A stretch of DNA of 16,915 nt. Origin: SZUA-430 sp964646885 (lineage in GTDB: Bacteria > Pseudomonadota > Alphaproteobacteria > Micropepsales > Micropepsaceae). Every line of letters begins with the position of its first letter. Positions within the stretch are counted from its first letter, which is position 1. This document shows, in pieces, positions 6,592 to 13,443 of this stretch. The stretch is taken from NCBI GenBank assembly GCA_964646885.1, contig CAZYFM010000075.1, forward strand, positions 1 through 16,915, in the 5' to 3' direction. Below the pieces are notes generated by a model, which was given only the letters and a program-made list of their open reading frames with translations, did no database searches and was not told the DNA's origin. The position numbers and the translations under genes were made by a program.

Positions 6592-6638
6592 TTAACGCCT
6601 CGTTAGTCAATACGGCTCCACCTTGCCGAAGCGTTAAT
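6592..6638 (+). promoter_or_regulatory. Inverted repeat and CtrA-like site upstream of the porin
   Basis: ATTAACGC (6591-6598) recurs inverted as GCGTTAAT (6631-6638). The left copy is part of TTAA-N7-TTAG (6592-6606), close to the CtrA consensus TTAA-N7-TTAA. It also gives the small palindrome TAACG-N3-CGTTA. The region lies 26-72 bases upstream of the porin ATG, a suitable position for an operator or activator site. Which protein binds it cannot be told from the sequence. Confidence 0.35.
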
Positions 6639-6663
6639 GCGGTGATTTGCAAGGGGGCATCCT

Positions 6664-7860
6664 ATGCGCCGGTTCTGGATGGCATCGACATGTTGTGCGG
6701 CTATGGTGGGCATGGCCTGCGCGACGCCTGCGTTGTCAGACGAACCGGCGCAGGCGCCGGCGGAGGAAACGCCGGCGGCGCAGCTTGCGCTGACCTACAC
6801 GGGCGACATCTGGAGCGTCTCGGCGGGTGGAGCAGACCGGGACCTCGTCTACCTGGATGACCTCGATCTTCAGCTTTCGCTCGATCTCGAGCGGCTGACG
6901 GGCTGGAAGGGAGCACAGGCCTTTGTGTATGCGCTCTACACGAACGGCAACAGCGTGAGCGAACTCGCGGCCGACTTCAACGGGATTTCGAACATTGAAA
7001 CCGGCGTCGAGGCCGTGCGGATCGTCGAGGCCTGGATCGATCAGTCCTTCGCGGAAGGCAAGGGCTCCATCAGGCTTGGCCTCTACGACGTGGCATCCGA
7101 GTTCGACGCAGGCGAGGTACGGGCGCTGTTCCTCAATGCAGCGCACGGCAGCGGAACGGATTTCGCGCAATCCGGACTGAATGGCCCTTCGATGTGGCCG
7201 GTCACGAGCCTTGCGGTTCGCGTCAACTACCAGTTCGAGGATGATGTCTACCTGAGGGGAACGATTGCTGACGGTGTTCCGGGCAATCCGGACCATCCCA
7301 AGCGCACGACCATCGATTTCCAGGACGGGGACGGCTTGCTGCTTGCCGCGGAAACGGGCATCGCCCGTGACGGCCGCCTGTGGTCGCTCGGGGCCTGGAC
7401 CTATACCGAAGAAGCCGATGACCTGGTGGATGACGCGCAGCACACCAACATCGGCGCATATGTGGCCCTTGAAGAGCGTCTGATGTCTGCAGACAAGGGT
7501 GACAGCTTCAACCTGTCGGGTTCGGTTCGTCTCGGCGTGGCGAACGAGGACGTGAGTCCGATTTCGACATTCTTCAGCGCCACGCTTGTGGCGACGGGCC
7601 TGATCCCCGCCTGGCCGGAAGACCAGATCGGTCTCGGATTCATGCTGGCAAACGGAAGTGACAAGTTCCTGTCGACGATCGGTGATCCCGAAGATCACGA
7701 GATCAACATCGAGTTGACCTATTTCACGAACCTGACGGAAAACATCACGATCCAGCCGGACGTCCAGTGGGTGATGAGCCCGGGTCTTGATGGTTCCGTG
7801 GAGGATGTGTTCGTGTTCGGCCTTCGCCTGTCGGTGAACAAGAACTGGTCGCTGGACTGA
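6664..7860 (+). CDS. OprB-like carbohydrate-selective porin
   Basis: 398 residues. A signal peptide (about 1-25) is followed by a beta-rich chain with alternating hydrophobic residues typical of outer-membrane barrels. The middle part (LDDLDLQLSLDLERLTGWKGAQAFVYALYTNGNS; LVRIVEAWIDQ-like; GSIRLGLYDVASEFD; ALFLNAAHGSG) matches the OprB family, which admits sugars across the outer membrane. The ATG at 6664 has AAGGGGG about 7 bases upstream. The C-terminus ends NKNWSLD rather than in the aromatic residue that usually closes a BAM-inserted barrel, a mild oddity. It is monocistronic and ends at a strong hairpin (7878-7900). OprB proteins usually sit beside sugar-use genes; none is seen here, so its substrate is open. 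Confidence 0.82.
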   Translation: MRRFWMASTCCAAMVGMACATPALSDEPAQAPAEETPAAQLALTYTGDIWSVSAGGADRDLVYLDDLDLQLSLDLERLTGWKGAQAFVYALYTNGNSVSELAADFNGISNIETGVEAVRIVEAWIDQSFAEGKGSIRLGLYDVASEFDAGEVRALFLNAAHGSGTDFAQSGLNGPSMWPVTSLAVRVNYQFEDDVYLRGTIADGVPGNPDHPKRTTIDFQDGDGLLLAAETGIARDGRLWSLGAWTYTEEADDLVDDAQHTNIGAYVALEERLMSADKGDSFNLSGSVRLGVANEDVSPISTFFSATLVATGLIPAWPEDQIGLGFMLANGSDKFLSTIGDPEDHEINIELTYFTNLTENITIQPDVQWVMSPGLDGSVEDVFVFGLRLSVNKNWSLD

Positions 7861-7877
7861 GGCGTCCCCAGAACAAC

Positions 7878-7900
7878 GCAGGCGCCACGGGGGCGCCTGC
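7878..7900. terminator. Strong hairpin between convergent genes
   Basis: GCAGGCGCC (7878-7886) and GGCGCCTGC (7892-7900) form a perfect 9-bp GC-rich stem with a 5-base loop, 17 bases after the porin stop and 27 bases beyond the stop of the convergent gene. The minus strand is followed by a partial T-run (GTTGTT), the plus strand by CATTCTC. It is probably a bidirectional terminator. Confidence 0.7.
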
Positions 7901-7926
7901 CATTCTCGCGGATTGAGGCGTTGCGC

Positions 7927-8313
7927 CTAGCGGGCGGCGGGTTGCTGCGCGCCGGCGCGGGCACCACCAAGTTCCCGGCACAGCTCGCGCTGGCGCTCGA
8001 TATGCGCATGGTCCTGGTTGCGGGCGCGCTGCACGTGCGCCGGTCCCGATGATGTTTCCCTGAGGCAGCGTGTCAGGACGCCGATGGAATCGGACTTTCC
8101 GGAGGCAAATGCCGCGCAGGCTTCAGACATCCTCTTGCGGTGGCTTTCGATGCTCGGACGCAGCGACGGTTCCATGCGCCATGCAAGGGCGTATCCCGCC
8201 TTTGCCTCCTTTTGGCACGCCGCCACCTTGTCCGCAGGAGCCGTTTGGGCGGCACCGGCCACTCCCGCCAGGGCAAGGCCTGCAAAAACCGTCAGGGTAA
8301 TGACTTTACGCAT
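7927..8313 (-). CDS. Small secreted four-cysteine protein of unknown function
   Basis: 128 residues. Signal peptide about 1-22 (MRKV, then a hydrophobic stretch ending AGAAQ). The mature chain is charged and probably helical, with four cysteines (C33, C66, C83, C112) that could form two disulfides in the periplasm. The C-terminus is Ala/Gln-rich. The ATG at 8313 was chosen because GGGAG lies about 8 bases upstream and the signal peptide begins there; the frame stays open to 8346. It is divergent from the first chemoreceptor gene. No family is recognised, and it shows no clear alignment with the other small secreted proteins in this window. Confidence 0.65.
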   Translation of the reverse strand: MRKVITLTVFAGLALAGVAGAAQTAPADKVAACQKEAKAGYALAWRMEPSLRPSIESHRKRMSEACAAFASGKSDSIGVLTRCLRETSSGPAHVQRARNQDHAHIERQRELCRELGGARAGAQQPAAR

Positions 8314-8417
8314 CACATGTACTCCCACTATGTCCCTTTTCGGCACGCCCTGGACCGCGCGAGCCGTCTCTGGCCAGTCTGATGCAGGCGGCGTGCCGGA
8401 TCAAATTTGCCCCTGAA

Positions 8418-8434
8418 TTAAGTACATGTTTACC
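8418..8434 (+). promoter_or_regulatory. CtrA-like box TTAA-N7-TTTACC upstream of the first chemoreceptor
   Basis: TTAA (8418-8421), seven bases, then TTTACC (8429-8434). This is one mismatch from the alphaproteobacterial CtrA consensus TTAA-N7-TTAAC. The same arrangement with identical ends occurs upstream of the second chemoreceptor (10303-10319). The box is about 80 bases before the ATG at 8514, a usual place for an activator. The shared sequence is seen directly; the CtrA assignment is inference. Confidence 0.5.
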
Positions 8435-8513
8435 CGCCGGGAGGACGTTCACCCTTCAACAGTGAGCCCTAACTGCTGATTCTTTTTGGGGCTACCAGAG
8501 GGTACCAGTTCTC

Positions 8514-10199
8514 ATGTTCAGCTTCGGAATCTCCGGCCGTGCCATCATCCTGGCGATCGCTGCGATCGTGAACGTCCTGCTCGTCACCGCGTCCGGCTGG
8601 TGGGGAATGATGACGCTGGAGCAGTCCGTCAAGGACACGGCAGATAACGGTCTCGTCCTCGGAAACCAGAACTTCGCCGACATGATGCACGACGCCCTCC
8701 ATTCGGACGTGCTTGTTGCACGCCAGAATGCGCAGGCCGGCAAGGCTGAGGCTTCCAGGGAATCCTATGCTGAAATCAGGGAGCACGGTGAAAGCCTGAT
8801 CGCGAAGCTGAAGGAAAGCATGGCGCTGACCCAGTCAGCGGAACTCAGGAAGGAGTTTGCGAACGTGCTTCCGGTTGCCGACGCCTATCAGGCCGAAGCG
8901 CTTGCTACCGCGCGCGCGGCCTATGAGCGGCCGGACGCCTATCCGGCACTGTACGAAAAGTTCCAGGTCGCGTTCTCGCGCATGGAAGACGCAATGGAAG
9001 CCCTCTCCGGAAAGATCGAGTCCGGCCAGGCCGTATTTGTCGAGTCATCTGTGGCATCGACGGAGTTCGCCGAGAACCTGCTGGTCGTTTCCACGCTGCT
9101 GGCGCTGCTGGTGACGTCCCTGTCGGCGTGGCTGCAGCGCCGTACCGTGGTGCAGCCGCTCAAGCGCATTGAAGCAAGCATGGTGACGGTCGCGCAGGGT
9201 AATTTCGGTGACACTATACCATTTCTCGACAGGAAGGACGAAATCGGCGCGATGGCCAGGGCGCTCGACGTGTTCCGCCGCAATGGCCTCGAGATCGAGC
9301 GCCTGAACCGCGAGCAGAAGGAAAATGCCGATCGCGCGCGGCAGGAAAGAACGCAGGCCCGGCAGCAGATGGCAACCGAGTTCGAGGCGCAGGTCGGCGC
9401 GATTGCATCCGCGGTTGCGCAGGCCGCATCCGAAGTCGAGTCATTTGCGCGGGCGATGACCGCCTCGGCAGAGTCCACCACCCGCGAGGCGGGAACCGTG
9501 GCGACCGCCCTCGACTCGGCGGCGACCAACGTCCAGACGGCGGCCAGCGCGGGCGAAGAGCTCAACGCATCGATCCAGGAAATCTCGCGGCAGATCGTCC
9601 GCTCGGCGGATCTCGTCTCCGAAACGGTCTCCGACGCCCGGCGCACCGACGAAACCGTTCAGGACCTCGCGCGCGCATCGCAGAAGATCGGCGACGTGGT
9701 GAGCATCATCAGCGACATCGCCGCCCAGACGAACCTTCTGGCGCTCAACGCGACCATCGAGGCGGCGAGGGCAGGCGAGGCGGGCAAGGGCTTTGCGGTC
9801 GTGGCCTCCGAAGTGAAGAACCTGGCCAACCAGACCGCACAGGCGACAGCGGAAATCTCCAAGCAGATTTCATCCAGCCAGTCGGTGACGGACGTGGCGA
9901 TCTCGGCAATCCGCAAGATCAGCGAACGCATTTCCGAGATGAACTCGATCACCGTCGCGATCCGCACGGCGATGAGCCAGCAGGAAGAAGCCACCCGGGA
10001 GATTTCGCACAGCATGTCGGCAGCGGCAGCTGGCACCACGCAGGTCAGCAGCGCGCTGTCCAACGTGTCCCAGGTGGCAGCCGAGACGGGCGAAGTGGCC
10101 GGTCGCCTCTCTCAGGCCTCCGAGTCCCTTACCTCGCAGTCTGGAAAGCTCCGCACGGCCGTCGACCGTTTCGCAGGTTTTGTGAGGAACGCCGGGTGA
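8514..10199 (+). CDS. Methyl-accepting chemotaxis protein with HAMP domain
   Basis: 561-residue transmembrane chemoreceptor. TM1 is at about 10-32 and a periplasmic helical sensor at about 33-185, including the DMMHDALHSDVLVAR motif (56-70). TM2 is at about 188-207, HAMP at about 210-262 (P215, then DEIGAMARALDVF), and the cytoplasmic signalling coiled coil at about 285-555. The hairpin tip (IAAQTNLLALNATIEAARAGEAGKGF, about 402-427) is the CheA/CheW contact region. There is no C-terminal CheR-binding pentapeptide of the NWETF type; the chain ends FVRNAG. The sensor resembles a four-helix bundle; its ligand is unknown. SD is AGAGGG about 11 bases upstream. A paralogue lacking HAMP follows 181 bases downstream. 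Confidence 0.95.
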   Translation: MFSFGISGRAIILAIAAIVNVLLVTASGWWGMMTLEQSVKDTADNGLVLGNQNFADMMHDALHSDVLVARQNAQAGKAEASRESYAEIREHGESLIAKLKESMALTQSAELRKEFANVLPVADAYQAEALATARAAYERPDAYPALYEKFQVAFSRMEDAMEALSGKIESGQAVFVESSVASTEFAENLLVVSTLLALLVTSLSAWLQRRTVVQPLKRIEASMVTVAQGNFGDTIPFLDRKDEIGAMARALDVFRRNGLEIERLNREQKENADRARQERTQARQQMATEFEAQVGAIASAVAQAASEVESFARAMTASAESTTREAGTVATALDSAATNVQTAASAGEELNASIQEISRQIVRSADLVSETVSDARRTDETVQDLARASQKIGDVVSIISDIAAQTNLLALNATIEAARAGEAGKGFAVVASEVKNLANQTAQATAEISKQISSSQSVTDVAISAIRKISERISEMNSITVAIRTAMSQQEEATREISHSMSAAAAGTTQVSSALSNVSQVAAETGEVAGRLSQASESLTSQSGKLRTAVDRFAGFVRNAG

Positions 10200-10250
10200 T
10201 CTGCTGAAGGGTTTGTGGTTGGCGCGTCTGCAAACGACTTGCGTTGCATT

Positions 10251-10274
10251 CTCGCCATACCGACTGGTAGCGAG
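10251..10274 (+). repeat. Bulged hairpin between the two chemoreceptor genes
   Basis: CTCGC (10251-10255), a CA bulge, TACC, loop GACT, GGTA, then GCGAG (10270-10274): a 9-bp stem with one 2-base bulge, about 50 bases after the first receptor stop. No T-tract follows. It may be a weak terminator, an operator, or mRNA structure separating the two genes. Its core, TACCGACTGGTA, recurs at 14771-14782. Confidence 0.4.
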
Positions 10275-10302
10275 CCGGACACGGCCTTCACGCAGCACGC
10301 GA

Positions 10303-10319
10303 TTAAGGTGTGATTTACC
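10303..10319 (+). promoter_or_regulatory. CtrA-like box TTAA-N7-TTTACC upstream of the second chemoreceptor
   Basis: TTAA (10303-10306), seven bases, then TTTACC (10314-10319), 62 bases before the ATG at 10381. The spacing and both half-sites are identical to those upstream of the first receptor, although the seven intervening bases differ. This suggests a shared regulator and that the second receptor has its own promoter. Confidence 0.5.
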
Positions 10320-10380
10320 AACATTGGCATAAGCAGGCTGTGCGGCGGCATCTTGCCGATTCTGCCATGAGGGGCACTTT

Positions 10381-11910
10381 ATGAAGAACCTGAGCATCAA
10401 GACGCGCAGTCTGATCATTACGATTGCGTTCGTGGGTTGCGTGGTCGTCCTGAGTGGAGCGTCCATCTGGGGCATGGGGGCGCTCGAGGGCGTCATCAAC
10501 CGGACATCAGTGGCCGGCACGGCCCTGACGAACCAGACCGCGTCCGACATGATGCACGACGCGATGCGCAGCGACGTTCTCTACGCGCGACAGATTGCGT
10601 TGGAAGGGGCTGATCCGGCGAAGGTGCAGGAGGTGCTCGCCGACGTGAAGGATCACGGCAGTACATTTGAGAACCTCGTCAAGGAAAACCTCAAACTGCC
10701 GCTTCCGGACGAGGTGAAGGCCAAGATCGAAGACTTGCTTCCCACCGTGATGGCCTATCACCAGTCGACACTGGCGACGTCCAAGGCAGCCCTGTCTTCT
10801 GCCGAAGAATACGCCGCAAAGTATCCGGCGTTCCAGAAGCAGTTCACGGTCGTGGAAGACCGGATGGAAGCCATGACCAATGCGCTCGACGAGTACCAGA
10901 AGAGCGTCACCGCAGAGGCCGAGTTCTACATGACGGCATCGAACTACGCCCTGTATGCGACGGCGATCATCGCGCTGATCGTGGCGTTCCTGTCCCATTA
11001 TTTTTCGCAGCAGACCTTCCGCCTCTTTGAAACCCTCAGCGCCGAGCAGCGCGTCAAGGAGCAGCAGCTCCAGGCCGACCTCGCGAGCCGCTTCGAGGCT
11101 TCGGTTGGCAAGATCGTCGGCGCAGTCGTGCAGTCGAGCACCGACGTGTCGAGCTCTGCGGGCAAGATGGCCATCGCAGCCGAAACTGCCCGCACCGAGA
11201 CGGGCGCGGTCGCCAATGCAATCGAGCACTCGTCCGGCAGTGTCCAGACCGCGGCAAGTGCCTCGGAGCAGCTGTCCGCGTCGATCCACGAGATCAGCCG
11301 CCAGGTCGAGCGTTCGGTTGAACTCGTCGCTGCCGCCGTTGATGACGCCAGGAAGACGGATACGACAGTCCAGGGCCTGGCGCAGGCGTCCCAGAAGATC
11401 GGCGAGGTCGTGAAGATGATCAACGACATCGCATCGCAGACCAATCTCCTCGCGCTCAACGCCACGATTGAAGCAGCCCGGGCAGGTGAAGCGGGCAAGG
11501 GCTTCGCGGTCGTTGCCAGCGAGGTGAAGAACCTGGCCAACCAGACAGCGCGCGCGACGGAGGAAATCTCGGCCCAGATCTCGTCAAGCCAGGCTGCGAC
11601 GATGCAGACCGTCGATGCCATCCGCGCCATCAGCAACCGCATCTCCGAGATGGACCAGATCGCCCTGGCCATTCGGACGGCCGTGGGCCAGCAGGGCAGC
11701 GCCACCGAGCAGATCGCGCGGTCCATGGCGACGGCAGCGTCCGGCACGCAGGAAGTCAGCCAGTCCGTGGGCAACGTGGCGCGAGCTGCATCCGATGCCG
11801 ACAACGCGGCCTCGGAACTGCGCAGGGTCTCGACCGTGCTGACCGAGAATTCGGAGAGCCTGCGTCGCGAGATCGACGGCTTCCTGCGATCGATGCGTCA
11901 CGCGGGCTGA
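10381..11910 (+). CDS. Methyl-accepting chemotaxis protein lacking a HAMP domain
   Basis: 509-residue paralogue of the upstream receptor. TM1 is at about 11-33. The periplasmic sensor carries DMMHDAMRSDVLYAR at the same residue numbers (56-70) as its neighbour. TM2 is at about 187-206. After TM2 the chain runs through a short charged helix (FSQQTFRLFETLSAEQRVKEQQLQADLASRF, about 208-238) straight into the signalling coiled coil, where its neighbour has HAMP; the offset between matching positions is 52 residues. The hairpin tip (IASQTNLLALNATIEAARAGEAGKGF, about 350-375) is fully conserved, so CheA/CheW coupling should be intact. The chain ends FLRSMRHAG. GAGGGG lies 6 bases upstream of the ATG. 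A strong terminator follows. Confidence 0.93.
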   Translation: MKNLSIKTRSLIITIAFVGCVVVLSGASIWGMGALEGVINRTSVAGTALTNQTASDMMHDAMRSDVLYARQIALEGADPAKVQEVLADVKDHGSTFENLVKENLKLPLPDEVKAKIEDLLPTVMAYHQSTLATSKAALSSAEEYAAKYPAFQKQFTVVEDRMEAMTNALDEYQKSVTAEAEFYMTASNYALYATAIIALIVAFLSHYFSQQTFRLFETLSAEQRVKEQQLQADLASRFEASVGKIVGAVVQSSTDVSSSAGKMAIAAETARTETGAVANAIEHSSGSVQTAASASEQLSASIHEISRQVERSVELVAAAVDDARKTDTTVQGLAQASQKIGEVVKMINDIASQTNLLALNATIEAARAGEAGKGFAVVASEVKNLANQTARATEEISAQISSSQAATMQTVDAIRAISNRISEMDQIALAIRTAVGQQGSATEQIARSMATAASGTQEVSQSVGNVARAASDADNAASELRRVSTVLTENSESLRREIDGFLRSMRHAG

Positions 11911-11931
11911 AGTCCCGCCACAAGCAATGCT

Positions 11932-11964
11932 AACGGCAGGTTGCGCGCGCAGCCTGCCGTTTTC
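11932..11964 (+). terminator. Intrinsic terminator after the second chemoreceptor
   Basis: AACGGCAGG (11932-11940) pairs with CCTGCCGTT (11953-11961). The intervening TTGCGCGCGCAG can extend the stem with one G-T pair. TTTTC follows directly. It begins 21 bases after the stop codon and is the clearest Rho-independent terminator in the window. Confidence 0.85.
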
Positions 11965-12100
11965 ATTTGCGCCATCGCTGGTTGCACCTGCGAAGGTTTA
12001 CCCTGCCTGCGGAAAGTTGTGGCAATGCCCGACTGCATTCGCTCGTGTGTGGTGAATCGGTTCAGTCCGGAGCTAGGATTGAATTCTTGATGGTAAGTGG

Positions 12101-12877
12101 GTGAGTCGGGACGTGACCAGTCGGATACAAAAAACAAAACCCGTGCTTCTCGTGGCGGTGTCTCTTTCACTGCTGGCATGCGAAACAGTCAGCACATCGA
12201 CGAAACCGGCCGTGGAGGCGCCGCCGCCTCCTGCTGCCGAAGCGCCGCCGGCGCCACGTCAGCCCATCGTCGTGCGCAGCGAAATCGTTCCTGATGATCC
12301 CGAGCCCGCACCGGTCGCTCGTCCGAAGCCGTCCAGGCCTGTCGTGGCCAGCGCAACCGTGCCTGACGTTGCTGCGTCCCCGGATCCCGTGGCATCGGCG
12401 GAAGCCGCCCCGCCCAAGCCCGCGGTGACCGACAAGCCTGCGCCGGTCGAGCCAGCAGCCGTCGCCAGGCCCGATCCGGCCCCCGCCGCGGCGGCTGAAG
12501 CTCCGGCGCCGGCATCGACGCCGCCAGCAGCGGAAGCTCCCGCGACACCACCCGCAACATCGCCGACGGTGACCGCAGACGCGTCCTCGACGCCCCCGGA
12601 GACCCCGGCCGCCGAGGCCCCCCCGACGGCGATCACGCCTCCGCCTGCGGCGACCGAGACACCGGTATCCTCCCCCGCGACAGAGCCGCCGCCGTCTTCG
12701 ATCCTGAACAACCCGTCCGAATGGTTGAAGGACCCGGCATCGCTTTTGCAAGCTTCGATTGGTGGCGTCCCTCTATGGCTTGTGGTCCTCTTGGCCCTGT
12801 TAGCCATCATCTCGTTGGTGGTGGGCTTCAGGGGCTCGAAGGAGAAGCCCGAAAAGGAAGAACCGGTTGTCGCCTGA
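12101..12877 (+). CDS. Pro/Ala-rich putative lipoprotein with C-terminal membrane helix
   Basis: 258 residues from the GTG at 12101; a GTG at 12113 (254 residues) gives a more typical signal length and has GGTGAG about 7 bases upstream, so it may be the true start. The N-terminus, a basic stretch followed by LLVAVSLSLLAC, resembles a lipoprotein signal with Cys27 and Glu at +2. About 190 residues of low-complexity Pro/Ala/Thr/Glu sequence follow, then a short NPSEWLKDPASLL segment and a hydrophobic helix (about 223-243). The charged tail RGSKEKPEKEE predicts a cytoplasmic C-terminus. The protein could be lipid-anchored at one end and inserted in the inner membrane at the other, with an extended periplasmic linker. 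No family recognised. Confidence 0.7.
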   Translation: MSRDVTSRIQKTKPVLLVAVSLSLLACETVSTSTKPAVEAPPPPAAEAPPAPRQPIVVRSEIVPDDPEPAPVARPKPSRPVVASATVPDVAASPDPVASAEAAPPKPAVTDKPAPVEPAAVARPDPAPAAAAEAPAPASTPPAAEAPATPPATSPTVTADASSTPPETPAAEAPPTAITPPPAATETPVSSPATEPPPSSILNNPSEWLKDPASLLQASIGGVPLWLVVLLALLAIISLVVGFRGSKEKPEKEEPVVA

Positions 12878-12989
12878 AAGGGGCGAGGATCACGAAACCC
12901 GTCTATCGTCAATTGAATTTATGGCTTGATTTTGAGGTGGCCGACAGGTCTTGATCTGCCCCTGCTTTCGAGCCCTACGGAGGCTTCTG

Positions 12990-13391
12990 GTGACCCCAAT
13001 GCGTTTGTTCAGTTCCGCCATTCTCGCTTCAGTCATTGCCACGGCATTTGTCGCGCCGGCGACCGCCGGTTCGGTCTGGGAAGAAGCCCGCAAGGTCTGC
13101 ACCGACCGCTACAACGATGAAGTCAAGAGTGGCACCGTTCCAAACGGAATGAACAAGACCCGCTACATGAACCAGTGCCAGGGTTCCTATGTGCGCTCCG
13201 TCAAGCTGGAGAGCGAGCTTGAGGAAAATCTGCAGGGCGACATGGATGGATCCACGGCCCACAGCAAGAATGGCCAGGGTGGCCCCGAAATCCTGCCGCC
13301 GCAGTCCCAGCCCGTCGCGCCGGCAACGACGGTGACGACGAAGAAGGTGGCCCCGGCGAAGCCGCTGCCGCGCTTCAAGCCCACAATCTGA
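12990..13391 (+). CDS. Small secreted protein of unknown function
   Basis: 133 residues from the GTG at 12990, chosen because GGAGG (12979-12983) lies 6 bases upstream; the ATG at 12999 would be 15 bases away. A signal peptide (about 1-26, ending ATAG) precedes a short helical region with two cysteines in CTDRYNDEV and TRYMNQCQGSYVRS, a spacing that suggests one disulfide. The C-terminal 45 residues are Pro/Lys/Thr-rich (KVAPAKPLPRFKP), a basic linker-like tail that could contact the peptidoglycan or outer membrane; that is inference. It follows the putative lipoprotein gene by 112 bases in the same direction. Its terminator (13420-13443) runs into the convergent diguanylate cyclase gene. Confidence 0.7.
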   Translation: MTPMRLFSSAILASVIATAFVAPATAGSVWEEARKVCTDRYNDEVKSGTVPNGMNKTRYMNQCQGSYVRSVKLESELEENLQGDMDGSTAHSKNGQGGPEILPPQSQPVAPATTVTTKKVAPAKPLPRFKPTI

Positions 13392-13419
13392 TCAGCTTGC
13401 CCGATAGGGTACTTCCAGG

Positions 13420-13443
13420 CGGCGGCCCTCAGGCCGCCGTTTT
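13420..13443 (+). terminator. Intrinsic terminator overlapping the end of the convergent gene
   Basis: CGGCGGCC (13420-13427), loop CTCA, GGCCGCCG (13432-13439), then TTTT (13440-13443). The right arm and T-tract encode the last residues (KTAA) of the minus-strand diguanylate cyclase, and its stop codon lies in the loop. On the minus strand the stem is not followed by Ts, so it works best for the plus-strand gene. Confidence 0.8.

Noticed and set aside
6736..7698. 320-residue minus-strand frame opposite the porin
   Set aside because: Shadow of the OprB-like gene; the plus-strand frame has a signal peptide, an SD and barrel-like sequence.
8315..8429. Inverted 8-mer ACATGTAC / GTACATGT in the region between the four-cysteine gene and the first receptor
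   Set aside because: Short and about 100 bases apart; an 8-mer pair is common by chance. One copy overlaps the CtrA-like box.
12167..12751. Arg/Gly-rich minus-strand frame opposite the Pro/Ala-rich lipoprotein
   Set aside because: The Arg/Gly repeats are just the complement of Pro/Ala codons; not a real RGG protein.
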